DNA from: BAIKAL-G1 sp943370385
Lineage (GTDB): Bacteria > Cyanobacteriota > Cyanobacteriia > PCC-6307 > Cyanobiaceae
Reading direction: 5' to 3'
Length of the DNA stretch: 64,000 nt
Assembly (NCBI GenBank): GCA_943370385.1
Contig: CALRQT020000005.1
Coordinates: forward strand, 203,092 to 267,091
The position numbers and the translations under genes are program-made. The notes below the pieces were generated by a model. That model saw only the letters and a program-made list of their open reading frames with translations, was not told the origin of the DNA and did not search any database. Positions 33,901 through 44,400 of the stretch are shown here, one piece after another. How positions within the stretch are numbered: the first letter of the stretch is position 1; every line of letters starts with the position of its first letter.

Positions 33901-36523
33901 TGAGGATCTCGCCTCTCTGATTGCTGACCCGGGCCAGGCCGAGGGCAGGCCCTTTGTGCAGACCCTGGAAGCGCGGGAGCACACCGCCCAGGTGGATGCC
34001 GGCGTGCGCGAGCAACGCGAGAAGCAGTTCCGCGATGCCCGGCTGCGGCTCCTCTACTGCTCGCCAACAATGGAGCTTGGCGTGGACATCTCCGCGCTCA
34101 ACACCGTCTACATGCGCAATGTGCCGCCGACGCCGGCGAACTACGCCCAGCGCAGTGGCCGGGCGGGGCGCAGCGGTCAACCGGCGCTGGTGCTCAGCTA
34201 CTGCGGCGCCACCTCACCGCACGACCAGTACTTCTTCTCCGATCCCACCCGCATGGTGGCCGGTGCCGTGAACGCACCCACATTGGAGCTGGCCAATGAG
34301 GAGCTGCTGAAAGCGCATTTCCGGGCCCTGTGGCTGGCGGCGACTCGCCAGCGGTTGCCAGGCAAGGTGAAGGAACTTGTGGATCTCGCCTCCGAGGGAA
34401 GGCCGCTGGTGGCGGATCTGCGCAACTCCCTGGCCAATGATGACGCCTACCGCAGTGCCCAGGCTGATGGCCAGGCGATCGTCGACGACTTGATCGAGAA
34501 CCACTGGTTGGGCAGCAGCCCGCCAACCTGGCTCACCGGCAGTTGGTTGGATGCCCTGATCCGTGGCGCGGCGCTCGATTTCGATGCGGCGCTGCGCCGT
34601 TGGCGGGATCTGCTGGAGGCGGTCGACAGCCAGTTCGCCCAGGCCCAGAAGGATCTGGCCAACCACGCCCTCTCAGAGCGCGAACGGCAGGCGGCAGATC
34701 AGCGGCAGCGAGCGGCACGGCTGCAGCAGCAGCTGTTGCTGGCCGACAAACCCGGCAGCGGCAACAACAACAACGACTTCAGCACCTACCGCTATCTGGC
34801 CAGCCAGGGCTTTATGCCGGGCTACAACTTCCCGCGCCTGCCGCTGATGGCCTACATCCCCGGCAGCCGTGAGCAGGTGGGCGGCGGTACGTTCATCACC
34901 CGGCCGCGCTTTGTCGGCATCAGCGAGTTCGGGCCCCATTCGCTGATTTATCACGAGGGCAACACCTACAAGGTGAAGGGCGCGATCCTGGGCCTGCAGG
35001 ACAACGCCGTGGCCGCGGGGACCGTGACCCTGGCCACCCAGGACGCCCTGCTCTGCGGCGTCTGTGGTCATGCCCACCTGGGTTCGGCCCTTGACGAAGT
35101 GGAGCTGTGCCGCCACTGCGGTGCGCCACTCCAGGAGGAACCGAAAGGCAAAGCGGTGCGTGTCCCTCGGCTGTATCAGATCGAGCAGGTGAATACCCGG
35201 CGTGCCGAGCGGATCACCTCCGACGACGAGGAGCGGCAGCGGCTGGGCTACGAGCTGCTCACCACCTATGAGTTCCCGCAGGAGAACGGTGTGGTGAAGG
35301 TGGCGCGGGCGCAGGTGAGCAGTGGCGGCCAGCCGCTGCTGGAGCTGAGCTATGCGCCGGCCACCACGATCAGCCGCATCAACCTCGGCTGGCGGCGGCG
35401 GGAGAACCGCAGCGACATGGGTTTCCCCATCCACCCGATCAGTGGACGCTGGGGCGGAGAGAAACAGCTGGAAGCTGGCAACGCCACAGCCAGCGAGGGA
35501 GAGGACGATGCGGCCGAAGTGGGTTACGTGAAGATCACGCCCTACGTGCAGGACCGCAAGAACGCCCTGCTGTTGCAGTTCCCCAATCAGCCGGCCAGCG
35601 GCAACAGGACGGCGCTGCAGCTGCTCAGCCTGAAGAACGCCCTCAAGCGCGGCATCGAGGTGGCCTTCCAGCTCGATGGCAGCGAGATCGCCGCTGAGCT
35701 GATGCCAAACGACGGGGAGGCCAGCGCCCTGTTGCTCTATGAGAGCGCCGAGGGTGGGGCCGGGGTGCTGAGCCGCCTGGTGGAGAGCCCCGCAGCGCTG
35801 CGGCAGTTGGGGCGCACAGCCCTGGAGGTGTGCCACTGGCGGCTGGGCGATCCGTTGCCGGTGATCGAGGCCGCCCTGGAGGATGCCGATCCGGAGTGTG
35901 AGGCTGGCTGCTACCGCTGCCTGCTCGGCTATCACAACCAGCGCGAGCACGACCGGATCGACCGCCGCATCCCTGAGCTCAAGCAGTTCCTGCTGGATCT
36001 GGCCCGCGGTGAGCTGGTGGGTCAGGGAGGCACCGACAGCCGCAGCGAGCGACTGGAGCGGCTCCGTGGCTTCTGCCAGAGCGGCCTGGAGCGCCTCTGG
36101 CTGGAGACAGCCTTCCGGCTTGGTCATCACCTGCCCGATGACGCCCAGAAGGAGGTGAGCGGACACTTCGTGACGCCTGATTTCACCTACCGCGAGGCTG
36201 GGGCGCTGGTGTTCATCGACGGCCCCCACCACCAGAAACCCCTGCAGCAGCGGCTGGACCAACAGAAGCGCCGGGACCTCAAAGATGCCGGCATCCGCGT
36301 GGTGGTCTTTGACCAGCACAGCGATGAATGGCCGGCGGTGTTCCGCGAGCACGCCTGGCTGTTCGGGGAAGGGAAGGGTGGTGCCAGCAGTCCGCCTCCG
36401 CAGCCGCCACAGCCGTCAGGAGGCCCCGCCACCGGCCCCGAATCCCAAGGACCGGATCTGGGTGAAGCCCTTGATGCGGTGTTTGCCCAACACCAACAGT
36501 TGTTCGGCAAGGAGGGCAGCTGA
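30941..36523 (+). CDS. giant DEAD/DEAH helicase with DUF1998 and C-terminal nuclease-like domain (DruE/DrmA-DrmB-like)
   Basis: 1860 residues from ATG 30941 (MDVFSFRDRVVEDYG; SD TGGAGG). Helicase motifs: Walker A GTGSGKS about residue 118, YPMNAL, DELHTYRGRQGAD about 239, GTSATM about 272, then LYCSPTMELGVDIS and QRSGRAGRSGQ about 1070. A four-Cys zinc site (CGVCG...CRHCG) lies near 1375. The DUF1998/MZB end (ESAEGGAGVLSRLV; ECEAGCYRCLLGYHNQREHD) is near 1600-1670. The last 120 residues (PDFTY, LVFIDGPHH, KRRDLKDAGIRVVVF) resemble Vsr/DUF559 PD-(D/E)xK nucleases. Size and layout recall Druantia DruE, or DISARM DrmA and DrmB fused. First gene of the operon. Confidence 0.9.
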   Translation: MDVFSFRDRVVEDYGQFSRSFTQIKAPDLRDFVDGRYGAGEYWPSPLIQLNPSFIGGGSIGSLVEEGLLHPECSRIFRWGKDASNQGRGDGVELLLHRHQREAIVIARAGGSLVVISGTGSGKSLGYMIPIINRVLEERERGDQSKRIRAIVIYPMNALCNSQIEELQKYLGWGYPDGPRVTFARYTGQESEEEREKIKNDPPDILLTNYVMLEYILTRQDPLDQKVISDAQGLEFLVLDELHTYRGRQGADVALLVRRVRQRLNADLICIGTSATMASEGTATERNGTVAQVASKLFGTSIPVENIVTETLERLTMGELPGPIELDTALRADYGEDATGDWTADDLRTHPLARWVELRLGLEREDGRGDGKWVRCRPRTLQDAALELACASGRLASEAEAKEESGREVVALVLASLRQFLLAAYQVEVGPNRRFFAFRLHQFVSAGGDVHSSLEAPGRRYLTLKGQKYQPNAGRQALLYPVVFCRSCGQEFHPVWAQLHNRRPERFEPREFSDESSLRERDVVNGYLMPDAEGAYEVEDLEKARFPDGWLETDKSGELVLKRTYREFAPVPCRIKADGGTSSDGTPAWFLKGSFRFCPSCGVEHNVRGSEFRKLCGLNSEGRSSATTTLSLAVLRQLLSFPEDEIPDNARKLLAFSDNRQDASLQAGHFNDFVRVLQLRAGLVAALRARPDQELSLEILALDTEKALRLRADDFIATKGVKPNVEQERRKALRGVLEYRLLVDLRKGWRLTNPNLEQLRLLEIDYAELVNCAEDQADWQQRHPLLAQASSEERFLILHRLLEEMRERLAIDCDALGLEEFERRRKACFDLEEVWGIRAEEQPELARTVLMSPVTAEQRLQRLEGLSLRGAFGRWIKARERWLSVEELHRGLKWKDDLYQEITGHLLAMLTAWGLVKPKEVKVGKRKSEVLQGWRLNSSALRWTLVDSDAGSSKAAPAQDAYAERLLLQQESSGRRGPVNSYFRSLYEDLASLIADPGQAEGRPFVQTLEAREHTAQVDAGVREQREKQFRDARLRLLYCSPTMELGVDISALNTVYMRNVPPTPANYAQRSGRAGRSGQPALVLSYCGATSPHDQYFFSDPTRMVAGAVNAPTLELANEELLKAHFRALWLAATRQRLPGKVKELVDLASEGRPLVADLRNSLANDDAYRSAQADGQAIVDDLIENHWLGSSPPTWLTGSWLDALIRGAALDFDAALRRWRDLLEAVDSQFAQAQKDLANHALSERERQAADQRQRAARLQQQLLLADKPGSGNNNNDFSTYRYLASQGFMPGYNFPRLPLMAYIPGSREQVGGGTFITRPRFVGISEFGPHSLIYHEGNTYKVKGAILGLQDNAVAAGTVTLATQDALLCGVCGHAHLGSALDEVELCRHCGAPLQEEPKGKAVRVPRLYQIEQVNTRRAERITSDDEERQRLGYELLTTYEFPQENGVVKVARAQVSSGGQPLLELSYAPATTISRINLGWRRRENRSDMGFPIHPISGRWGGEKQLEAGNATASEGEDDAAEVGYVKITPYVQDRKNALLLQFPNQPASGNRTALQLLSLKNALKRGIEVAFQLDGSEIAAELMPNDGEASALLLYESAEGGAGVLSRLVESPAALRQLGRTALEVCHWRLGDPLPVIEAALEDADPECEAGCYRCLLGYHNQREHDRIDRRIPELKQFLLDLARGELVGQGGTDSRSERLERLRGFCQSGLERLWLETAFRLGHHLPDDAQKEVSGHFVTPDFTYREAGALVFIDGPHHQKPLQQRLDQQKRRDLKDAGIRVVVFDQHSDEWPAVFREHAWLFGEGKGGASSPPPQPPQPSGGPATGPESQGPDLGEALDAVFAQHQQLFGKEGS

Positions 36524-38487
36524 TGTTTGACAGCACGAAACGATCCCTGCGGGAGCTCCTTCAAGAGCTAAAGAAAGGAACGATCCAGCTGCCTGAGTTT
36601 CAGCGGGGCTGGGTGTGGAAGAACGAGCAGATCAAGGAGTTGATCGCCTCTGTGATCCGCCAGTACCCGATCGGGGCGGTGATGCTCTTGGAGGCTGGTG
36701 GAGAGGTGCGTTTTCAGACCCGCCCCGTGGAGGGATCAAGATTCGATGGAGCCATTCCACAACCAGATCATCTGATTCTGGACGGCCAGCAGCGGTTGAC
36801 CTCAATGTTCCAGGCCACCCTGATGGGCTCAGCGGCAAAGACGGAAAACGAACGCAAGCAGAAGGTGGAGCGCTGGTACTACCTCGATATGAAGAGACTG
36901 CTCGCCAATCCAGATCTTCTTGAGGAAGCTGTTGTTGACGTTCCTCGAGATCGGATTCGCCCTGAGGTGGCTGGCCGAAAGGGCCTTGACCTCTCCAGCT
37001 GCGACTTGGAGTACGAGCTCGGCTTGTTCCCGCTGAGCAAGATTTACGAAGCTGGTGAATGGCAGCTTGGCTACATCAATCACTGGAATGGCAGGCCAGA
37101 GTTTGGAGATGTTCTTGCTCTCTACAACGACTTCCAAAAGGAAGTCATCAATCCCTTCTCTGAGTACCAGCTGCCCGTCATTACGCTAGCCAAGACCAGC
37201 CGACGGGAAGCCGTGTGCCAGGTGTTTGAAAAGGTCAACACCGGCGGCGTCAAGTTGAATGCTTTTGAGCTGGTCACGGCTAGTTATGCCGCCGATGGCT
37301 TCGACCTGCGAGCTGACTGGTATGGCCGCAAGAGTCGCGATGGAATGGCTGCCATCGAAGGGCGTTACCAGCGTTTTGCGGCAGGCAGAGAACAAGGCAA
37401 GCCCGCTGGCGTGCAGCGCCTAGGATGCATCCTGAAAGCGGTGCGAGAGACCGACTTTCTGCAGTGTGTGGCGTTGCTGTCCACGCGCAGCCGCAGGCAA
37501 CAGGATCAGCAAACCGGCCAACTTCCTCCCGACAAGTGGACGGGGGTCAGCTGCAAGCGTGCCACGATTCTGGATCTGCCGTTAGCTGAATACGAGAAGT
37601 GGGCTGCTGCGGCCGAGGAAGGCTTCTTTCGTGCCGGACGTTTCCTGATCAAGCAGGGCTTCTATCGCAGTGATGATCTTCCTTACGTCACCCAACTGGT
37701 CCCCTTAGCCGCAATCCTGACCAGCCTGGGCAGTGATTACGAGGCGGCAGCCACCACGGCGAAGGTGCAGCGTTGGTATTGGTGCGGCGTGCTGGGCGAG
37801 CTGTATGGCGGGGCGATCGAAACCCGCTTCGCCAAGGATTTCCCGGAGGTGATGGAGTGGGTGGCTGGGCAGGGCCCTGATCCAGGCACGGTGTACGAGG
37901 CGGACTTCCGCCCGAACCGACTCGATACGATGAGAACCCGCAATAGTGCAGCCTATAAGGGACTTTATATGCTGCTACTGAGAGAGCAGGCTAGAGACTT
38001 CCGTACCGGCCAGCCACTTGATGTCGCAATCTTCTACGCCGATCCGATCGATATCCACCACGTCTTCCCATCAGTCTGGTGCGAAACCAACCGCATCGGG
38101 CAGGATCGCGCCAATTCGATCCTCAACAAGACGCCCCAGACCGCCCGGACCAACCGCTTGATCGGTGGCGCGGCACCCTCCACCTATTTGCCGAAGCTGG
38201 AGCAGGCCTATCTGAAAAGCCAGGGAGAATACGAGCGATCCGGCACTGTGAATGCCGCAGCCGCCATGAATGAGCTGCTCCACTCTCACCGGATCAACCC
38301 CGAGCTGCTCAGGAGTGATGCCTTCGACGCCTTCTACGAACAGCGCCGGCGGGATTTGCTGGAGCTGATTGGCGCTGTAATCGGCAAACCTATCGCCATC
38401 GAGAGCCTGCCCCCTGATGGAGAAGCAGCCCTGCCTCAGATCGACGAAGTCGACGGCGAAGCCAATGAACTGGAGGTTGCGGCATGA
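36523..38487 (+). CDS. GmrSD-like DUF262 and HNH (DUF1524-type) protein
   Basis: 654 residues. The N-terminal DUF262 (ParB-like NTPase) domain shows IQLPEFQRGWVWKNEQIKEL near residue 25, LILDGQQRLTS near 87 and FEKVNTGGVKLNAFELVTAS. The C-terminal part has an HNH-like His-Me core IDIHHVFPSVWCE near 511, then NSILNKTPQTARTNRLIGG. This is the arrangement of GmrSD type IV enzymes, which cut modified phage DNA. It overlaps the helicase stop by one base and the next gene by four. Composition is less GC-rich than in the two helicases. Confidence 0.88.
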   Translation: MFDSTKRSLRELLQELKKGTIQLPEFQRGWVWKNEQIKELIASVIRQYPIGAVMLLEAGGEVRFQTRPVEGSRFDGAIPQPDHLILDGQQRLTSMFQATLMGSAAKTENERKQKVERWYYLDMKRLLANPDLLEEAVVDVPRDRIRPEVAGRKGLDLSSCDLEYELGLFPLSKIYEAGEWQLGYINHWNGRPEFGDVLALYNDFQKEVINPFSEYQLPVITLAKTSRREAVCQVFEKVNTGGVKLNAFELVTASYAADGFDLRADWYGRKSRDGMAAIEGRYQRFAAGREQGKPAGVQRLGCILKAVRETDFLQCVALLSTRSRRQQDQQTGQLPPDKWTGVSCKRATILDLPLAEYEKWAAAAEEGFFRAGRFLIKQGFYRSDDLPYVTQLVPLAAILTSLGSDYEAAATTAKVQRWYWCGVLGELYGGAIETRFAKDFPEVMEWVAGQGPDPGTVYEADFRPNRLDTMRTRNSAAYKGLYMLLLREQARDFRTGQPLDVAIFYADPIDIHHVFPSVWCETNRIGQDRANSILNKTPQTARTNRLIGGAAPSTYLPKLEQAYLKSQGEYERSGTVNAAAAMNELLHSHRINPELLRSDAFDAFYEQRRRDLLELIGAVIGKPIAIESLPPDGEAALPQIDEVDGEANELEVAA

Positions 38488-41468
38488 CCAGCACCCTCAG
38501 CCAGCCCGCCTCCAGCCAGCCCCCAGCGCTGCCCGACATCCCCAGCCCCGGCTCGATCGTGAAGGTGCGTGGGCGGGAGTGGGTGACGCTGCCCCAGAGC
38601 CGCGTGGAGAAGCAGGACCAGGTGCTGCGGCTGCGGCCTCTGGGCGGCGGTGATCAGACGATCGCCACCCTGTTCTGGCCGCTGGAGGGTGAGCAGGTGA
38701 AGCCGGCGAGCTTTGCCCTGCCGGATCCGGCCTTGAGCGGCTCCCAGAGCTCGGCGCTGCTGCTGCGCGATGCCCTGCTGCTCAAGCTGCGCGCCGGTGC
38801 GGGCCCGTTCCGCTGCCTCGGCAATGTGGCGCTGGAGCCTAGGCCCTACCAGCTGGTGCCGCTGCTGATGGCGCTCAAGCAGGAGGTGAGCCGGGTGCTG
38901 ATCGCCGATGAGGTGGGTCTCGGCAAGACGGTGGAGGCGCTGCTGATCGCCCGGGAACTGCTCGATCGCGGCGAGATCCGCAAGGTCACGGTGATCTGCC
39001 CGCCGCACCTGTGTGAGAAGTGGAAGAGCGACATGATCCGCCAGTTCAACCTGGCGGCCGAGGTGGTGCGGCCCGGCACGGCCCAAAAGCTGGAGCGGGG
39101 CCTGCCGGCAGGCAAGTCGATCTTTGATGTGATCCCGTTCACGGTGGTGAGCCTCGACTGGATCAAGAGCGACCGCAACCGCGAGGGCTTCCTGCGCAGC
39201 TGCGGCGAGTTCGTGATCGTCGATGAAGCTCACACCTGTGCCGCCCGCAGGGGGGGCGGACGCCAGCAGCGCTACGAACTGCTGCGGGGCCTGGCCGCTA
39301 ATTCCCAGCGCCACCTGGTGCTCCTCACTGCAACACCGCACAGCGGCGACAAGGAGGCGTTCGACAACCTGCTCGGGCTGCTCGATCCCAAGTTCGAGGG
39401 CCTCAGCGAGATGCCCGAGGGCCAGCGCCGCAAGGACCTGCGCGATGAACTGGGCAACTATTTCGTGCAGCGCCGCCGGCTCGATCTCAAAGAGGAATGG
39501 GGCACCGAGGGGGCCGACTTCCCGGATCGTGAAACCCGGGAGGCCACCTACACCCTCAGCGGCGACTGGGGGCGTCTGTTCGATGACGTGCTGGCCTATG
39601 CCCGTGAACTGGTGGAGCGGAGCGTTGGCGAAAGCAAGCTGCGCCAGCGGATGAGCTGGTGGGCCGCTCTGGCGTTGCTGCGCTGCGTCAGCAGCAGCCC
39701 CGCCGCCGCCTCGGCCTCCCTGCGCACCAAGCTGTTCAACCTCCAGAGCGGCGCTGATCCAGCCTCAGCCCCCAGCGAAGACGAGCTTGCTGATGATCTG
39801 GAAGCGATGGCCACGCTCGCCGTGCTCGACGGTGCGGAAGAGGAGTTCAGCGCCGAAGAAGCCGCCCCCGGGGCCGATCTGGCGGACTCGGCCGATGCCG
39901 GGCTGTTGAAGGATCTGATCGAGCGCTCGGATCGCCTGCGCGGCAAGGCCCACGATCCCAAGCTCAAGCAGCTGCTCAAAGAGCTCAAGGCTCTGCTGGC
40001 GGAGGGCTTCCGGCCGGTGATCTTCTGCCGTTTCCGGCCCACCGCCCACTACCTGGCGGAGCAACTGGAGGAGGAACTGCCCAAGCGCGCGCATGTGGTG
40101 ATGGCCGTCACCGGTGATCTGCCACCGGAGGAGCGGGTGGAACGCATCCGCGAGCTGCAGAACGAACTGGCCAACGGCAAGGTGCCCGTGCTGGTGGCCA
40201 CCGACTGCCTCTCGGAGGGCATCGACCTGCAGCACACCTTCGATGCGGTGGTGCACTACGACCTGTGCTGGAACCCCACCCGCCACGAACAACGCGAAGG
40301 CCGGGTGGATCGCTTTGGCCAGGCCCGCAGTGCCGTGCGGGCGCTGATGCTGCACGGCGGCGACTCCAACCCGGTGGATGAGCGGGTGCGGACGGTGATC
40401 CTCGAAAAGGAGAAGACCATCCGCAAGGAGCTGGGGGTGAGTGTGCCGATCCCTGGCAACGCCAACACCATCACCCAGGCGGTGCTCGGCGGGATTTTCG
40501 GCAAGGCCGCCAAGGCGATTCAGGGGTTCCTCAACCTCGGCCTGCCTGGATTCGGTGGGTCCGGATCAGACCTGGATGCCGTGATCGACGCCGAATGGCA
40601 GAGCGCCAAGGAGAACGCCAAGGCCACCCGCACGATCTTTGCCCAGCGCAGCCTCAAGCCGGAGGAAGCCCTACGCGAATGGCACCGCACCCGCGAATCC
40701 CTCGGCAGCGCCGACGCGGTGGAGCGGCTGGTGCTCAACGCCTGCCGACGCCTAAATCTGCCCATTGGAGCATTGCCATCAGACGGTGGCTGGGAGCTCG
40801 ATCTCACCCGCCTGGAGGACAACCGCCAGGCCCTGAACGAGCGCCTGCGCAACCACGACCTCGGCGGCAAGCTGCGCCTGAGTTTCCGCTCCCCGGCTCG
40901 TGACGGCAGCCAACTGCTCAGCCGCTCCCATCCATTGGTCGTGGAGCTGGCTGATTTCGTGGCCGAGCGTGCCCTCAGCGGCCTGGAGCCTGAGCTGGCG
41001 GCTCGCGCCTCCGTGATCCGCACTAAGGCAGTGGCCAAACGCACCCAGGTGCTGGTGCTGCGGCTGCGGCACCAGCTGCACCAATCGCGCTGGACGGGCA
41101 GTCAGTACGAGGCTCTGCCCGATCTGCTGGTGGAGGAATGCCTCACCGCCAGGGTGAACGGTGATGGACTGGAACCACTGGAAGGTGCCGCAGCGCTGGA
41201 GCTGCTGGAAGCCCCAGCCAGCGGCAACATCGATCCGGGGCAGCGTCAGCAGTGGCTTCAAGAGGCGGTGGCAGAGCTCGATGCCCTGCAGCCGGCGCTT
41301 ACGGCCTTGGCCGAGCGGCGTGCCGATCTGGCAGAAGAAGACCACCGCCGCGTGCGCGAAGCCTCGCTGCGTTCGGGCGAATCGCTGCGGATGCGCTTCC
41401 GCTGTGAACCGAGCCTGCCGGTGGATGTGATCGGCGTGTTTGTTCTCCTCCCTGCCCCCACCCTTTGA
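38484..41468 (+). CDS. SNF2-family helicase (DISARM DrmD-like)
   Basis: 994 residues. SF2/SNF2 motifs: LIADEVGLGKTVEALLIARE (about residue 141), VTVICPPHLCEKWKSDM, VIVDEAH (about 246), LLTATPHSGDKEAFDNLLGL, then the C-terminal lobe VLVATDCLSEGIDLQHTFDA and RHEQREGRVDRFGQ. Domain order and partner genes match DrmD of class 1 DISARM, a DNA translocase beside an adenine methyltransferase. ATGA overlap with the DUF262 gene; four bases before the methyltransferase. Confidence 0.9.
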   Translation: MTSTLSQPASSQPPALPDIPSPGSIVKVRGREWVTLPQSRVEKQDQVLRLRPLGGGDQTIATLFWPLEGEQVKPASFALPDPALSGSQSSALLLRDALLLKLRAGAGPFRCLGNVALEPRPYQLVPLLMALKQEVSRVLIADEVGLGKTVEALLIARELLDRGEIRKVTVICPPHLCEKWKSDMIRQFNLAAEVVRPGTAQKLERGLPAGKSIFDVIPFTVVSLDWIKSDRNREGFLRSCGEFVIVDEAHTCAARRGGGRQQRYELLRGLAANSQRHLVLLTATPHSGDKEAFDNLLGLLDPKFEGLSEMPEGQRRKDLRDELGNYFVQRRRLDLKEEWGTEGADFPDRETREATYTLSGDWGRLFDDVLAYARELVERSVGESKLRQRMSWWAALALLRCVSSSPAAASASLRTKLFNLQSGADPASAPSEDELADDLEAMATLAVLDGAEEEFSAEEAAPGADLADSADAGLLKDLIERSDRLRGKAHDPKLKQLLKELKALLAEGFRPVIFCRFRPTAHYLAEQLEEELPKRAHVVMAVTGDLPPEERVERIRELQNELANGKVPVLVATDCLSEGIDLQHTFDAVVHYDLCWNPTRHEQREGRVDRFGQARSAVRALMLHGGDSNPVDERVRTVILEKEKTIRKELGVSVPIPGNANTITQAVLGGIFGKAAKAIQGFLNLGLPGFGGSGSDLDAVIDAEWQSAKENAKATRTIFAQRSLKPEEALREWHRTRESLGSADAVERLVLNACRRLNLPIGALPSDGGWELDLTRLEDNRQALNERLRNHDLGGKLRLSFRSPARDGSQLLSRSHPLVVELADFVAERALSGLEPELAARASVIRTKAVAKRTQVLVLRLRHQLHQSRWTGSQYEALPDLLVEECLTARVNGDGLEPLEGAAALELLEAPASGNIDPGQRQQWLQEAVAELDALQPALTALAERRADLAEEDHRRVREASLRSGESLRMRFRCEPSLPVDVIGVFVLLPAPTL

Positions 41469-41471
41469 GCC

Positions 41472-44400
41472 ATGGCCCGCACCACCGCCACCGTCAGCTT
41501 CCAGGCGATCGAGCTCAAGGGCAGCCTGCTGCCGGGATCCCTTCTGGAGCAGGTGGCCCGCCTGCAGGCCCCCCTGCAAAAGGAGGCCGACTACGGCCTG
41601 GCCAAGGGGGAACGGGTGCGGGAGCGGATCGATGCGGCCTGGGTGCGGCTGAAGGAGATCTGGGAGGAATACAAGGATCTGCGGGAGCGGGCGGCGCAAG
41701 GCGTCACCGGTTTGCATGCCTCCATGCGCCTCCTGCGCGAAGTGCTGGGCTGGCCAGATCTTCAGCCCTGCAACGGCTGGCAACACGGCGACGCGCACTT
41801 CCCGATCACCCATCGGGCCTTTGAGGGTGCGGTGCCCCTGATCGTGCGGGGCATTGCATCCGATCAACTCGACAAGGGCAGCAGTCAGTTCGGCCAGGAG
41901 GGACGCCGCCGCTCTCCCCACAGCTGCCTGCAGGAGTGCCTCAATGCCGACGACAACGCCAACTGGGGGCTGCTGCTCACGGGCGATCGGCTGCGGCTGC
42001 TGCACGACAACCCGTCGCTGGTGAAGCCGGCCTATCTGGCGGTGGATCTGGAGCTGCTGGTGGAGGGCGAGCTGTTCGATGAATTCGCCGTGCTCTGGCT
42101 GCTGCTGCACGCCAGCCGCTTCCGCCATCCGCAGACGGGTAGCTGCGTGCTGGATACGTGGAAGGAGCAGGCGCAGGAGGCGGGCGAGCGGGTGCTGGGG
42201 CAGCTGCGCAACGGCGTGCAGCTGGCCCTCGAAGCCCTTGGCAATGGCCTGCTGCTGCATCCAGGCAACGAGGCCCTGCGCTCCCAGCTGGCCAGTGGCA
42301 CCCTCAGCAGCCAGGAGCTGCACCGTCAGCTGCTGCGGCTGGTGTATCGCTTCCTATTTCTGTTCACCGCGGAAGACCGCGATCTGCTGTTCCCCCGAAC
42401 GCTGGGTCAGGAGGATCCGCGCCGCCGCATCTACCGCGAGGGGTACAGCGTGGGCCGGTTGCGGGAGCTGGCGATCCGCCGCAGCGCCTCGGAAGGGCCC
42501 TACGGCGATCTGTGGCAGACCCAGAAGTTGGTGTTCCTGCAGCTGCGCCAGAGCAGCTCACCGCTGGGCCTGCCCGGCCTGGGAGGCCTGTTCGCCGAGC
42601 CGCAATGCCAGGCGCTGGAGCAGTGCGAACTGGCGAACCGCTATCTGCTGCGGGCGATCCGGGCGATCGGCTGGTTCCAGGCCACAGGCACGCTCACCCG
42701 CGTCAACTACCGCGACCTCAACACCGAAGAGCTGGGCAGTGTGTATGAGGGGCTGCTGGAGCTCCATCCCCAGCTGGAGCGCGCCGGCGGCAGCTGGCAG
42801 CTGAGCTACGGGGGCGGAGCCGGTAGCGACCGCAAGACCACTGGCAGCTACTACACGCCGGATCAGCTGGTACAGCTGTTGATCGTGTCGGCCCTGCTGC
42901 CAGTGATCGCCGATCGGCTCGCCAAGGCTTCCACGCCGGAGGAGAAGGAAAAGGCACTGCTGGCGATCCGGGTGCTCGATCCGGCCTGCGGCAGCGGCCA
43001 TTTCCTGCTGGCGGCCGCAAGGCGCCTGGCCCTGGAACTGGCCCGCATCCGTGCCGGTGACGAAGAACCCAGCGAGGAGCTGCGCCAGGAATGCCTGCGC
43101 GAGGTAGTGGCCCATTGCATCTACGGGGTCGACAAGAACCCGATGGCGGTGGAGCTGTGCAAGGTGGCGCTCTGGATCGAAGCGGTGGATCCCGGCAAGC
43201 CGCTCAGCTTCCTCGATGCCCACATCCAGTGCGGCGATTCGCTGGTGGGCGTGTTTGATCCGAAGGTGCTGGAGCAGGGCATCCCCGATGAGGCCTACAA
43301 ACCGCTCACTGGCGACGACAAGCCCACCTGCACCAGCCTGAAGAAAGAGAACGCCAGTTTCCGCAAGGCAGGGCAGAAGGGAACGCTACAGGGCACGCTC
43401 AATCTGCAGGCCAGCCCGCCGATCAGCCGCAGCCAACAACGGCTCCAGGAGATCGAGGCGATGCCCGAAACCACCCTGGCGGAAGGCGCAGCCAAACAGG
43501 CGGCCTATGAATCCTGGGAGCAGGAGCGATCCAGCGATCCCCAGACCCTCGCGGCCGATCTCTACACCGCCGCCTTCTTCCTGCCTAAAACCAAAGAGAG
43601 TCGCGCCAAGGTGCCAACCAGCGAGCACCTGCTGCTGTTGCAGAGCGGCCAGGAGATCCCGGGAGACCTGGAGCTGGCGGTGGAACAGGCCTCCAGAGAC
43701 TTCCGCTTCTTCCATTGGCACCTGCGCTTTGCCGAGGTAATGGAGAACGGGGGCTTTGATTGCGTGCTCGGGAATCCACCATGGGAAACCATGAGCCCTG
43801 ATGTAAAAGAGTGGTTTGCAACATATGACCCGGCAATTCGCAATAACAGCCCAGAAGGGCAGAGCAAAATCATGGAAAGCCTGCTCTCCAACACTGCAGT
43901 AAGAGAAGCGTGGGACGCACACTGCAATCAGCTGTATGGCGCTGCCAACTTCATTAAGTCTTCTGGTCGCTATCGCCTCTTTGCTCCAGGCAATCTGGGA
44001 AAAGGTGATTTTAATACATACCGTTTCTTTGTGGAGCTATCCCTATTGCTCTGCTCGCTCAAGGGGGCAGCGGCGATGATTGTGCCAGAGAATCTGTACA
44101 ATGGCGCTAATGCTATGGCACTCCGCAAGGTGCTCACGGAAGAACGAGGGCCACTGCAACTGCGCGGCTTTGAAAATGCGAAGAAACACTGGTTTCCCGA
44201 TATTGACTCAAGGTCAAAGTTTTGCCTGTACATTTCCCCGTCTGGTCCCAAAGGGGAACACGATATTGATGCAGCTTTCTGCATTCATAACGATCAACAA
44301 CTCAAAGAACTCGAAAGTAGAGTCACCCTGCCACGCTGGATGGCCAGGGAGATTGGAGGAGAGGCGCTGGCGATCCCAGAGATAAGGTCACGACTAGAGG

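Noticed and set aside
40779..42323. 514-codon minus-strand frame opposite the SNF2 helicase and methyltransferase
   Set aside because: Low-complexity Gln/His/Leu composition, and it is antisense to well-supported genes.
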